Source of the DNA: Candidatus Competibacter sp.
GTDB lineage: Bacteria; Pseudomonadota; Gammaproteobacteria; Competibacterales; Competibacteraceae
Direction of reading: 5' to 3'
Assembly (NCBI GenBank): GCA_029624815.1
Contig: JARSSH010000044.1
Coordinates: 16,028-80,027 of the forward strand
DNA length: 64,000 bases
Part shown: in pieces, positions 25,453 to 34,173 of the stretch
Numbering within the stretch: the first letter of the stretch is position 1
Layout of the letters: each line of letters begins with the position of its first letter
Notes under the pieces: model-generated
Databases searched by the model: none
Told to the model about the DNA's origin: nothing
Seen by the model: only the letters and a program-made list of their open reading frames with translations
Position numbers and translations under genes: made by a program

Positions 25453-25974
25453 ATGAAACTGTTTTTGCAGCGTTACCTGCCCGATCCGCAGCACTTGCGC
25501 ACGCACAGGAAGCTCCGTTTCCTCGGGGAATTGCTCCACGATCCCCGTCTGTGGCATTTCAGCCGCCGCCCCACCGTGCGCGGGCTGGCGGCCGGCATGT
25601 TTTTCGCCTTTGTCCCCTTCCCCTGGCAGATGCTACTGGCCGCCACCGCCGCTGCCTGGTTGCGGTTTAACCTGCCGGTGGCGGTGGCGATGGTGTGGAT
25701 CACCAATCCACTGACCATGCCCCCCATCTTTTACCTCACCTACCGGCTTGGCGCCTGGTTGTTGGGGAAACCACCACAGGACTGGACGTTCGAGCTTTCG
25801 CTGCAGTGGCTGTTGCAACAAGCCGGCGCCATCGGCCTACCGTTGCTAGTCGGCTCGCTGGTCGTGGGCGTGGTGGCGGGGACTCTTACTTTCTGCACTG
25901 CCCACCTGTTCTGGCGCTGGTATATCATCAACAAATTTCGCCGCCGTCGGCGCGTCGCGACCTGCTCCGGCTGA
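25453..25974 (+). CDS. DUF2062 inner-membrane protein
   Basis: 173 residues. After a basic N-terminus comes the DUF2062 signature: LRFLGELLHDPRLWHFSRR, then GLAAGMFFAFVPFPWQMLLA and a TNPLTMPPIFYLTYRLGAWL stretch. Three to four membrane helices are expected. The family is widespread in proteobacteria with no settled function. The protein ends in a basic RRRRR cytoplasmic tail. It is followed by the helicase gene after 95 bp. Confidence 0.88.
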   Translation: MKLFLQRYLPDPQHLRTHRKLRFLGELLHDPRLWHFSRRPTVRGLAAGMFFAFVPFPWQMLLAATAAAWLRFNLPVAVAMVWITNPLTMPPIFYLTYRLGAWLLGKPPQDWTFELSLQWLLQQAGAIGLPLLVGSLVVGVVAGTLTFCTAHLFWRWYIINKFRRRRRVATCSG

Positions 25975-26069
25975 GATTTTGGGCCGAGCGGGACGCCCCG
26001 CCGCGGCGATCTCGTCCGGGGAGATCCGCGCTCGCCGCGCGCCTCCCCAACCAAGGTATCGTTTCGCGC

Positions 26070-27857
26070 ATGTCATCCTCCATCACCCAATTCGAACAAC
26101 TGGCGCTTTCCCCTCCGCTGCTGCAAAGACTGCAAGAACTCGGCTATGAAGCCCCTTCGCCGATTCAGGCGGCCACCATCCCTCACCTGCTGGACGGCCA
26201 CGACTTGTTGGGCCAGGCGCAGACCGGCACCGGAAAAACCGCCGCGTTCGCACTGCCTGTGTTGCAAAAGCTGGATCTGTCCGAGCGACGGCCACAGGCG
26301 TTGGTGTTAACGCCCACTCGCGAACTGGCCATTCAGGTCGCCGAAGCCTTCCAAGGGTACGCCCACCATCTCCCCGGTTTTCATGTGCTGCCCATCTACG
26401 GCGGCCAGAGCATGAGCAATCAACTGCGCCAGCTCAGACGCGGAGTGCATGTGGTGGTCGGTACGCCGGGCCGCGTCATGGATCACCTGCGGCGGGAGAG
26501 CCTGGCGCTGGAAGGCTTGCGCACCCTGGTGCTGGACGAGGGCGATGAGATGCTGCGGATGGGCTTCATCGAGGATGTGGAGTGGATCCTCGAACACACG
26601 CCACCGCAACGGCAGATTGCCCTGTTCTCGGCCACCATGCCCGAGCCGATCCGCCGGGTGGCGCACCGCCATCTGCGCGATCCTCGGGAAGTGAAGATTC
26701 AAACCCGCACCGCCACCGTGACCTCGGTTCGGCAGCGCTACTGGCAGGTCAGCGGCTTGCACAAGCTCGACGCCCTGACCCGCATCCTGGAGGTGGAGGA
26801 TGTGGACGCGGTGCTGGTGTTCGTGCGCACCAAGGTCGCCGCCACCGAGCTGGCGGAGCGGCTGGAAGCGCGCGGCCACGCCAGCGCCGCCCTGCAGGGC
26901 GACATGAGCCAGGCGCTGCGCGAGCGCACCATCGAACAGCTCAGAAACAACGGCCTCGACATCGTCGTGGCCACCGATGTGGCGGCGCGTGGGCTCGACG
27001 TGCCGCGCATCAGCCACGTCATCAATTACGACATTCCCTACGATACCGAGGCCTACATTCACCGCATCGGTCGGACCGGCCGCGCCGGCCGTCCGGGCAA
27101 CGCCATTCTCTTCGTCGCGCCGCGCGAGATGCGTATGCTGCGGGCCATCGAAAAGGCCACCCGCCAGCCCATCGAACCGATGCCGCTGCCGACCCGGCAA
27201 GCGATCGCGGCCCACCGCCTGGCCCAGTTCAAGCAGCAGATTCTGGATGTGCTCTCCGCGGAAGATCTGGATTTTTTCCACGGCGTGGTCGCTCAGATGG
27301 AAAAGGAACAGGAGATCAGCCCGAGCGACATCGCCGCGGCCTTAACCTATCTGGCTCAGCGCGACCGGCCGTTGCGGGTCGAGGAAACCGCCGATCCGGC
27401 GGAGGCCGCCAACGCCCGCGCCCGGCCCGCGCCGGACACGCCGGCGAAATCCGACAGGCCGCGCAAGCGCTCGCGGGACATCGCCGATGCCGATCTGGTG
27501 CGCTACCGGCTCGAAGTCGGCCACCAGCACGGCGCGACCCCGCAGAATATCGTCGGCGCCATCGCCAACGAGGCGGGAATCGAAAGCCGCTATATCGGCC
27601 GTATCCAGATCCACGACGACTACAGCACCGTGGATCTGCCCGACGGCATGCCCGCCGAGATCTTCCAGCATCTCAGGAAAGTCCGGGTGCGGCAGTCTAT
27701 GTTGAACATCAGCCGCCTCGATTCATCCGAGCCGGAACGGAGACGGCCGGCTTCCCGGACGTCGGGTTCCCAGGAAAAGCCGTTTAGAGAAAGCCAAGAC
27801 AAAATACCCGAGCGCAAAGTCGGAAAAAGAAGCCCCGACCACCACCAGAATTCGTGA
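26070..27857 (+). CDS. deaD: DEAD-box RNA helicase, CsdA/DeaD-like
   Basis: 595 residues. All helicase motifs are visible: the Q motif (YEAPSPIQAATIPHL), AQTGTGKT, PTRELAIQ, a DEGDEML variant of DEAD at motif II (DEGD rather than DEAD), SAT, and HRIGRTGRAGR. The C-terminal region has the DbpA-type RNA-binding fold (YRLEVGHQHGATPQNIVGAI), then a basic Ser/Arg tail, as in CsdA, which acts in ribosome assembly and RNA decay in the cold. The ATG at 26070 starts MSSSITQFEQLALS; longer readings overlap DUF2062. Confidence 0.93.
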   Translation: MSSSITQFEQLALSPPLLQRLQELGYEAPSPIQAATIPHLLDGHDLLGQAQTGTGKTAAFALPVLQKLDLSERRPQALVLTPTRELAIQVAEAFQGYAHHLPGFHVLPIYGGQSMSNQLRQLRRGVHVVVGTPGRVMDHLRRESLALEGLRTLVLDEGDEMLRMGFIEDVEWILEHTPPQRQIALFSATMPEPIRRVAHRHLRDPREVKIQTRTATVTSVRQRYWQVSGLHKLDALTRILEVEDVDAVLVFVRTKVAATELAERLEARGHASAALQGDMSQALRERTIEQLRNNGLDIVVATDVAARGLDVPRISHVINYDIPYDTEAYIHRIGRTGRAGRPGNAILFVAPREMRMLRAIEKATRQPIEPMPLPTRQAIAAHRLAQFKQQILDVLSAEDLDFFHGVVAQMEKEQEISPSDIAAALTYLAQRDRPLRVEETADPAEAANARARPAPDTPAKSDRPRKRSRDIADADLVRYRLEVGHQHGATPQNIVGAIANEAGIESRYIGRIQIHDDYSTVDLPDGMPAEIFQHLRKVRVRQSMLNISRLDSSEPERRRPASRTSGSQEKPFRESQDKIPERKVGKRSPDHHQNS

Positions 27858-27887
27858 AACGGTTCAAAACCGCGGGAGGATGCAATC

Positions 27888-28511
27888 ATGTTCATGGTTT
27901 ACGGGTTTCCCAATTCCCGTTCCAGCCGGGTGGTCTGGGCGCTGGAAGAAGCGGGTGCGGAGTACGAATGCGTGCATGTCGATCTCAAGGCCGGCGCCGG
28001 CTGGCGGCCCGAGTATTTGGCGCTCAACGCCGGAGGCAAGGTGCCCGCTCTGGTCGATGGTGAATTCGTGCTGACCGAGTCGGGCGCGATTTGCACCTAC
28101 ATCGGCGATCGGTTTCCGACCGCGGGGCTGACGCCGCCGGTCGGCGGCCGGGAGCGCGCTCGTTACAACCAGTGGTGCTACTTTGTCATGAGCGAGCTGG
28201 AGCAGCCGCTTTGGACCATCGGCAAGCACACCTTCGCATTGCCCGAGCGCCGCCGGGCCCCGGCGGTGCTGGATACCGCGCGCTGGGAATTTTCAGTGGC
28301 GGCCAAGGTATTGGCCGAAGGGCTCGGCCGACGCGAGTTCATCGTTGGCGACCGCTTTACCGCCGCCGACATTCTGGTCGCGCACACGCTGGGCTGGGCG
28401 CAAGCTTTCAATCTGCCGCTGGAGCACGACAATTTGGAGTTTTACGCCGCGCGCTTGCTGGCGCGTCCGGCCTGGGTGCGGGCACGGGAGCGGGAACAGG
28501 CCGAGGTCTAG
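27888..28511 (+). CDS. Glutathione S-transferase family protein
   Basis: 207 residues. The N-terminal thioredoxin-like domain has YGFPNSRSSRVVWALEEAG with the probable catalytic Ser, NAGGKVPALVDGEFVLTESG (the cis-Pro and glutathione-binding Glu-Ser) and AICTYIGDRF. The C-terminal all-helical domain has the conserved FTAADILVAHTLGWA motif. It is typical of bacterial GSTs that conjugate or isomerise electrophiles; the substrate is unknown. ATG 27888 with GGGAGGA about 10 nt upstream. Confidence 0.9.
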   Translation: MFMVYGFPNSRSSRVVWALEEAGAEYECVHVDLKAGAGWRPEYLALNAGGKVPALVDGEFVLTESGAICTYIGDRFPTAGLTPPVGGRERARYNQWCYFVMSELEQPLWTIGKHTFALPERRRAPAVLDTARWEFSVAAKVLAEGLGRREFIVGDRFTAADILVAHTLGWAQAFNLPLEHDNLEFYAARLLARPAWVRAREREQAEV

Positions 28512-28550
28512 GGCCGAATCGCGCTCCCAAAGGGCAAGGCGAACCGCGAA

Positions 28551-30323
28551 TCACGGCGATCGAGCGATGGCGCGGTTTGTTTTCGTTCCGCCGCTGGATT
28601 GCGCCGGGCCGCCGTGGAGTCTGGCCAGCCGTTCCCAAACCCAGCCACCGGGAATCTCGCGACCCCGTAGTACATAATCGAGCGCGTTCTCGTTGTTCAG
28701 GGTGAGTTCGAGCGCGCCGCACGCCACGGCCCGACCGACAAACAGCAACTGATCGCCAGCTTGAATCGCGGTGTGGCGATGCGGCAGCATCGCCGCGGAG
28801 CCATCCTCCCGCTTCAGATAGAGCACCCGGCAGGCCAATTCCCGAGAACGGTCGTGCGGGTCGCGCAGCAGGTCGCCCAACGCCGCTTCGCGATGGCTCT
28901 GCGTCAGCCAGTTCAGCAGCGCCGGGGACTGGCCAGCATCCACGCGCACACTCCATACGGTTGGCGCTTGCCAGCCGAAGCGTTCGGTCAACTGGTCCAG
29001 CAAGGTGCTGGCCCAGGATTCGCCGCGCTGCTTGATCTGCCACAGAAAGGGCGCCAGCAGCGGCGTGGTGAGAATCGCCAGACATTCCCGAGCGATGATT
29101 TTACTCGGCACGACGGTGAAATCGGATTCGAACGCATCGAACAGCGCCTGATTGGCTTGCAGGTTCTGCCGCAGCACCACGAACAGTTCGGGATTTAGTT
29201 CCCGCGCCGTGACCACGATCGACAGATTGCTCATGTCCTCGCAGGTGCAGGCGGCGATGCCCACGGCGTTCCGAACGCCGGCTTCCAACAGGGCGGGCAC
29301 GCCGGTGCCGTCGCCGCGCACCCAGTGTCGTTGCGCGTCGTCCGGGGGCGGATCGTGGTCGATGATGGTTACCGGCACGCCTTCCTGTTCCAAAGCCGAC
29401 ACCATGGCTTTCCCGAAACGCCCGTAGCCGCACAGCAGCCAGTGGCCGCGCGGCGGGTCGCGGTGCGGGACGACCGGCGTGCCGGGCACGCCGGTCAGCC
29501 ATTCCAGCAGGTGGTAGGCCGCCGGCGCGTTGAGGGCCAGCGCCAGGTAGCGGCCGAACTTGTCGAAGGGGTTGATGATGTGGCGGGTACCGAAGGAGGC
29601 CATGTTGGTGGCGGTTTCGGCGGTTTCGGCACGGCACAGCGCCGGCAATTCGGGCGCTAGCAGGCGGGTGGCGATCGCGATGGCCAGATTGGCGTTATCG
29701 TCGTTGGTCAGGGCGATGACGCCCAGGCAGCAGCGGTGGGTCAGTCCCGCCAGTTTCAGGATTTCCGGCTGCCGGGCGTCGGCCGCCAGCGCCGGAATAT
29801 CGGCGGAGTGGCCGTGCAAATCGAGTTGGCTGACCCGCGCCTCGTCGACCTCCACCACCACCGCCCGCATCCCCAGCTGGTCGAGCGCGCGGCAAATCAG
29901 TTGCCCGGTTTCGCCGTAGCCGCACACCAGATAGAACGGTTCCCGCAGGCGCCGCACGACCCGATTGAAGCGCTGCACGCGCACGGCGTTCTGGAAGTTC
30001 CTGTCTTGCAACAGCGCCAGCAGGGCGCCGATCGAATACGCCCAGCCAATCACCGACAGGTAGATGCAGAGGATGATCCACAGCCGCTGCGATTCCGAAA
30101 AGGCGTTGGGAATTTCTCCGAAACCGATAGTGGTGGCGGTGTAACTGATGAAATAGAAGGCGTGAAAAAAACTCATCCGGGTCGGCTGGCCTTCGGCGTC
30201 GATGCCGGGGATCAGCGTCAGCCCCAGCACCGAGACCGCATAGATCAGGATGAGCGTGATCAGCGGCGCCCGCATCCGCCGCAGCGCCAGAAAAAAAGTG
30301 CTTTCCTGGACGTCCGGGTTCAT
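28551..30323 (-). CDS. Potassium-channel-like protein with two NAD-binding (TrkA-N) domains
   Basis: 590 residues. Two membrane helices flank a pore loop with the selectivity sequence TATTIGFGEIP (about 60-70). Two RCK/TrkA-N Rossmann domains follow: YLVCGYGETGQLICRALDQL and WLLCGYGRFGKAMVSALEQE. A TrkA-C-like segment closes the protein (AIQAGDQLLFVGRA). It is probably a ligand- or redox-gated cation channel of the inner membrane. The ATG at 30323 overlaps the stop of the DUF6394 gene (ATGA), so the two are coupled. The GST gene ends 40 bp away, convergent. Confidence 0.88.
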   Translation of the reverse strand: MNPDVQESTFFLALRRMRAPLITLILIYAVSVLGLTLIPGIDAEGQPTRMSFFHAFYFISYTATTIGFGEIPNAFSESQRLWIILCIYLSVIGWAYSIGALLALLQDRNFQNAVRVQRFNRVVRRLREPFYLVCGYGETGQLICRALDQLGMRAVVVEVDEARVSQLDLHGHSADIPALAADARQPEILKLAGLTHRCCLGVIALTNDDNANLAIAIATRLLAPELPALCRAETAETATNMASFGTRHIINPFDKFGRYLALALNAPAAYHLLEWLTGVPGTPVVPHRDPPRGHWLLCGYGRFGKAMVSALEQEGVPVTIIDHDPPPDDAQRHWVRGDGTGVPALLEAGVRNAVGIAACTCEDMSNLSIVVTARELNPELFVVLRQNLQANQALFDAFESDFTVVPSKIIARECLAILTTPLLAPFLWQIKQRGESWASTLLDQLTERFGWQAPTVWSVRVDAGQSPALLNWLTQSHREAALGDLLRDPHDRSRELACRVLYLKREDGSAAMLPHRHTAIQAGDQLLFVGRAVACGALELTLNNENALDYVLRGREIPGGWVWERLARLHGGPAQSSGGTKTNRAIARSP

Positions 30324-30703
30324 CGTTTCTGCATGATGGTTTCGGCGATCAGGATCACCATCGACACGACATTGGCGAATAGCGCGCCGCCGGAGAGCGA
30401 GACCACCTTGGCGGTCGTTTCCGGGGTCAGGCCGGCGCCAACCACCTGGGTGCCGTAGCTCCACACCAGCGCCGCCGCGATCAATTGCAGGTCCGCCACC
30501 AGGCTGGTGGACAGATGAATCGCGCCGATGTGGGTTCGGTCGCCGAACTTGAGCACCGTGGCGATCAGATTGACCACGATGGCGGCGAATAGCTCGTACA
30601 CATCGTGATGGACGGGATTGTCGATGTCGCCGACGAAGAAGCCGAAATTCAGCGTGGCGGCGAGGACGATGAAGAAACCGAAGATGACTTTTTCGAGGTT
30701 CAC
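30320..30703 (-). CDS. DUF6394 membrane protein, channel partner
   Basis: 127 residues with three to four hydrophobic helices: VIFGFFIVLAATLNFGFFVG, an ELFAAIVVNLIATVLKFGD segment, SLVADLQLIAAALVWSYGT and a last helix NVVSMVILIAETIMQ. The GTG start at 30703 (NLEKVIFGFF follows) fits the family; an ATG further up adds a non-conserved extension. It overlaps the channel gene by 4 bp, which argues for a shared complex. The function is not known. Confidence 0.75.
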   Translation of the reverse strand: MNLEKVIFGFFIVLAATLNFGFFVGDIDNPVHHDVYELFAAIVVNLIATVLKFGDRTHIGAIHLSTSLVADLQLIAAALVWSYGTQVVGAGLTPETTAKVVSLSGGALFANVVSMVILIAETIMQKR

Positions 30704-30831
30704 GGCGGCGGCGCTTCCAGGGACCGGGATTCTTTGGGGTGCCAAGGCTGCTCATTACGGCGACGGTCAATATAATACGGGCGGCGGCCTCGACCAATCT
30801 TTCCGCAACCCCGTCGCAACCCAGGAGCCTC

Positions 30832-31515
30832 ATGAAACTGCTTGCCCTCGATACCTCGACCGACGCTTGCTCCGCCGCCGTGTGGATGGACGGGGTCGCG
30901 CGCGAGCGCTACGAACTGGCGCCGCGCCGTCACGCCGCCCTGATTCTGCCGATGATCGAGGCGGTGCTGGCGGAGGTCGGTCTGAGGCCGACGCAACTGG
31001 ACGCCATTGCGTTCGGGCGTGGGCCGGGCGCGTTCACCGGCGTGCGGATCGCGGCCGGCATCGCCCAGGGCATCGCTTTCGCCGCCGATCTGCCGGTCGC
31101 GCCGATCTCGACGCTGGCGGCGTTGGCGCTGGGCGTGGGACGGGAGATCGGGCACTCGCGCCTTGCGGTGGCGTTGGACGCCCGCATGGGCGAGGTTTAT
31201 TGGGGAACCTACGCCGTTACCGCCGACGCCGCCGAGTTGCTGGGCGAAGAACGGGTGTGCGCGCCGGCGGCCGTGACCGCGCCGGCCGGGGGCGACTGGT
31301 TCGGGGCGGGTGGCGGCTGGCGAGTCCACGCGGCGGTTTTGTCCCGGCAATTGCCGGTGCGCGGTTGTTTGGAGGAGCGCTATCCCCGAGCCGCCGACGT
31401 GGCGCGGCTGGCGGTCGTTCCGCGCCAACGCGCCGATTGGGTGTCTCCCGACTGGGCGCTGCCGGTCTACCTGCGCAACGAAGTGGTGGACAAACGGGCC
31501 GCCGGTTCCCGTTAG
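30832..31515 (+). CDS. tsaB: tRNA threonylcarbamoyladenosine biosynthesis protein TsaB
   Basis: 227 residues. KLLALDTSTDACSAAVW, the HAALILPMIEAVLAEVGL helix and FGRGPGAFTGVRIAAGIAQG are the conserved TsaB features. TsaB is the non-catalytic paralogue of TsaD and scaffolds the TsaBDE complex that makes t6A37 on ANN-decoding tRNAs. AGGAG sits 4 nt before the ATG. It is divergent from the DUF6394-channel operon. Confidence 0.95.
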   Translation: MKLLALDTSTDACSAAVWMDGVARERYELAPRRHAALILPMIEAVLAEVGLRPTQLDAIAFGRGPGAFTGVRIAAGIAQGIAFAADLPVAPISTLAALALGVGREIGHSRLAVALDARMGEVYWGTYAVTADAAELLGEERVCAPAAVTAPAGGDWFGAGGGWRVHAAVLSRQLPVRGCLEERYPRAADVARLAVVPRQRADWVSPDWALPVYLRNEVVDKRAAGSR

Positions 31516-31564
31516 AAATTTTATCGGTTGGAAAGCACGCCGCTGTTGATTAGCATAGGGCGAG

Positions 31565-31586
31565 AACCGCGAGCGGCCTCGCGGTT
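31565..31586 (+). terminator. Hairpin downstream of tsaB
   Basis: AACCGCGAG-CGGC-CTCGCGGTT, a perfect 9-bp stem 50 bp after the tsaB stop. There is no U-tract, so it may need Rho or act as an RNA end protector. Confidence 0.5.
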
Positions 31587-31638
31587 GGATAAGTTCTAAA
31601 AAATAAACGGAACAGACCCACCATCGTGAGGATGCCAC

Positions 31639-32112
31639 ATGAACGCCGCGACCATCGTCGATCCGCTCCACAGCAAGGCGTTGCCGGATCTGGTGAGCAA
31701 GCTGCTGGTGGCTCGCCAGCAAAGTCTGGTGTTGTACAACAAGCTGGCGGCGCTAAAACCGTTCACGCTGGCCGAGCCGGTTCGGCACCTACTGCGACAG
31801 TTCCGCCAGTCGCTGATCGACTACCTGGCGCTGGGGCCATTCGAGGTCTATCAGGCGCTGGAAGAGCAACCGCTGGACTCGCCTTTTGGTCCCGCCCGCG
31901 ATCTGGCCCGGCAGCTTTATGCGTCCATCGCCAGCACCACTCAGGTGGCGCTGGCCTTTCACGACCGCTACGGCGGCACGCCGCCCGCCGCGGATCTGGC
32001 CGGACTGGGGGACGATCTGTCGCGTTTGGGCGAGAATCTGGCCGAACGCATTGAGCTGGAGGATCGGATCGTTGCCGCGATTTGCCGCGTTGGCGCCACG
32101 CTGACGGCCTGA
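31639..32112 (+). CDS. Rsd/AlgQ-family anti-sigma70 protein
   Basis: 157 residues, the Rsd length. Matching landmarks are LLVARQQSLVLYNKLAALKP near the N-terminus, RQFRQSLIDYLALGPFEVYQ in the middle (Rsd has a FCQSLVDYLSAGHF-type motif) and LGENLAERIELEDRIVAAI near the end. Rsd/AlgQ binds region 4 of sigma70 and favours alternative sigma factors in stationary phase. No clear ribosome-binding site beyond GTGAGG at about 31626. It stands alone, with a convergent diguanylate cyclase gene 16 bp away. Confidence 0.85.
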   Translation: MNAATIVDPLHSKALPDLVSKLLVARQQSLVLYNKLAALKPFTLAEPVRHLLRQFRQSLIDYLALGPFEVYQALEEQPLDSPFGPARDLARQLYASIASTTQVALAFHDRYGGTPPAADLAGLGDDLSRLGENLAERIELEDRIVAAICRVGATLTA

Positions 32113-32128
32113 GCGGGCACGGCGCGGG

Positions 32129-33808
32129 CTATTGCGGTTCGAGTGGCGGCGCGCCGAAATCGGCCCGGTTGCGCCCCGCCTGCTTGGCCCGATACATCGC
32201 GGCGTCGGCGGCATCCAGCAGTAATTGAGTGTCGCCGCCATCGCGTGGAAACACGGCGAACCCGATGCTGGCGCCGACCTGGAACACCGCGTCCTGCCAG
32301 TGGATCGGCTGCGACACGGCATTCAGAACGGTATCGGCGATCCGCCGCCACCCTTCCGGATGGCGCTGGTCGGGCAGGAGCAGCACGAATTCGTCGCCGC
32401 CGTAACGGGCTACCGTGTCGCTCTCGCGCACGCATCGGCACAGCCGGTTGGCGATTTCCCGCAATACCGCATCGCCGGCTTCGTGGCCCACGGAATCGTT
32501 GATGGGTTTGAACCGATCCAGATCGACGAACGCGATGGCGAAACGGGTGTGTTGGCGGGTGGCGATGAGGAGGATTCGCTCCAGGCGATCCAGCAACAGC
32601 GCCCGGTTCGGCAGGCCGGTCAGGCGATCGTGAAAGGCCAGGTGCTCCAGGCGCAGTTTCTGGGCATTCTGTTCGGTGATGTCCACGCCGACCACGACGA
32701 TGCGACCGCCGGCGCCCTCGCCGATCCGCAGGGCTTCGAACTGATAGGTTTGTTCCGGCCCGGCGGCGCTCGGAAACCCGGCCTGGGTGGTCGCGTGACC
32801 GGCGCGATGGGCTTGGTGGAATAGCGTCCGCAGCGGGTGGTCGGGCGACGCCAGCGCGGGCAGGGATGACCAGAGTCGTCCGATCAGCGGGGTTCCGGGG
32901 CTGCCGATCAGCGCGCCGGTGGCATGATTGGCGAGCAGAATGACCCCCGCGCCGTCGAGGACGCAGACGAAGCCGGGAATGGATCGCACCAGCGCCAGGG
33001 TCAAGTCGTGTTCCCGCACCAGTTCCTGATTGCGCTGGCCCAAATCCCGGGTCCGTTCGGCAACCCGCCGTTCCAGATCGGCGTTGACGGCGGTGATCAG
33101 GGCATGACTTTCGCTCACCTCGCGCAGTAGCTGGTTGAAGCCCTGTTGCAGGGTAGCGATTTCGGCGATTTCCACCGGACCCAGGTCGATTTGTCGTTGT
33201 TGGTTCGACGCGGCGAGCCGGCCTACTTGCTCCGAAAAACGGGTCAGCGGTTTCACCACCAGTATCCGCGCCAATCCGGCCAACATCACTCCCAGGAACA
33301 GCAGTTGCGCGAGGGTGGACAAGCCAACCGACAGGGCAGTGCCTTTCAGATGGGCGAGCGCCTTGGCTTCGCTTGAAGCGATGCGCAGGGTGCCGAGCGT
33401 CTCCAGTTGTCCATCTTCGAAGCGGTGGTACAAGGTTTGGCGCACCGTGAGGTCTGGCGGGGGCGTCCCGGTTTCCGCCGCGCGGTGGGTGGCGCCGATG
33501 CGACCATGCGGATCGGCGATTTCCACCATCGTGACCAGTTCGTGTTCGCCGATGCCGGCGGCCAGCGAGTTCAGAAGCTCTTGCTGATAGTCCCACAGGG
33601 CGGAAGCGGCGCCGGGGGCGAAAGTGCTCGCCAGCGAGTTCAGGGAATCAACGATGTTCTGCCGGATGTAGCGGTATTCAAAATACAACTGAATGCCGGT
33701 GATCCCGACGGCGAACGCCAGATACCACGCCATCGCCTTGCGTAGCAGGACGCGCGCCAGAGGATGGGAGGTTTTCACCGCGTCGGGTCCGAACAGGCGA
33801 TCCGGCAT
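32129..33808 (-). CDS. Membrane diguanylate cyclase with sensory regions
   Basis: 559 residues. Two membrane helices (about 20-40 and 180-200) flank a periplasmic sensor; a HAMP-like linker, a coiled coil (ADLERRVAERTRDLGQRNQE) and a PAS-like domain follow. The GGDEF domain has FVDLDRFKPIND and the catalytic RYGGDEFVLL. RESD sits five residues before GGDEF, forming the RxxD inhibitory site, so product inhibition is expected. It makes cyclic di-GMP. ATG 33808 is preferred because the upstream extension is Arg/Pro-rich and overlaps a solute-binding-protein relic. Such cyclases are often paired with a periplasmic binding protein. Confidence 0.92.
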   Translation of the reverse strand: MPDRLFGPDAVKTSHPLARVLLRKAMAWYLAFAVGITGIQLYFEYRYIRQNIVDSLNSLASTFAPGAASALWDYQQELLNSLAAGIGEHELVTMVEIADPHGRIGATHRAAETGTPPPDLTVRQTLYHRFEDGQLETLGTLRIASSEAKALAHLKGTALSVGLSTLAQLLFLGVMLAGLARILVVKPLTRFSEQVGRLAASNQQRQIDLGPVEIAEIATLQQGFNQLLREVSESHALITAVNADLERRVAERTRDLGQRNQELVREHDLTLALVRSIPGFVCVLDGAGVILLANHATGALIGSPGTPLIGRLWSSLPALASPDHPLRTLFHQAHRAGHATTQAGFPSAAGPEQTYQFEALRIGEGAGGRIVVVGVDITEQNAQKLRLEHLAFHDRLTGLPNRALLLDRLERILLIATRQHTRFAIAFVDLDRFKPINDSVGHEAGDAVLREIANRLCRCVRESDTVARYGGDEFVLLLPDQRHPEGWRRIADTVLNAVSQPIHWQDAVFQVGASIGFAVFPRDGGDTQLLLDAADAAMYRAKQAGRNRADFGAPPLEPQ

Positions 33809-34077
33809 TCGTCCGGTTCCCGCGCTTCGATGATCGGCCGGATGCCGATCGGGGATTTCCGGGTTTGCGGCGCGCGGACCAGGGACGGGCGGCCAACCGC
33901 GAGGCTTTGGCCATCGAGCGGACCCTGGATGATCGCGGGGGGAGGAAAATCGAGGGTGCGCCAAACGATGACCGGTTTTCCCTGGGCCAACATCGGCGCG
34001 GCGACCGCCGACAGGAGCGGAGGGCCGAATAGTGCCGGGATGCGGCGATGCGGTTGAATCCCGGCGCGACGATTTAT
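33775..34077 (-). pseudogene. Periplasmic solute-binding protein relic upstream of the cyclase
   Basis: The frame reads a signal-peptide-like FGPPLLSAVAAPMLAQGK, then PVIVWRTLDFPPPAIIQGPL and DGQ, which resembles the mature start of a small-ligand binding protein (TIGR02285-like). It should run about 270 residues but stops after 45 further codons of unrelated sequence. GGGAGGG lies 7 nt before an ATA (34077) where a start codon is expected; the first in-frame ATG (33993) is inside the mature protein. It is probably the former sensory partner of the cyclase. The rest of 33809-34173 holds no gene. Confidence 0.4.
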
Positions 34078-34173
34078 GGCGATTCCCTCCCTTGTGGCAC
34101 TGTAACTATATTAGTGTATTTATTAGGGTATTTGCATGACCTCAATGCCGGTTTTCCGATGGCGGGGCCTGCG

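Noticed and set aside
26500..26560. DEGD instead of DEAD in the helicase as a loss-of-function change
   Set aside because: The catalytic Asp-Glu pair is kept, and other motifs are intact; variants at the third and fourth positions occur in this superfamily.
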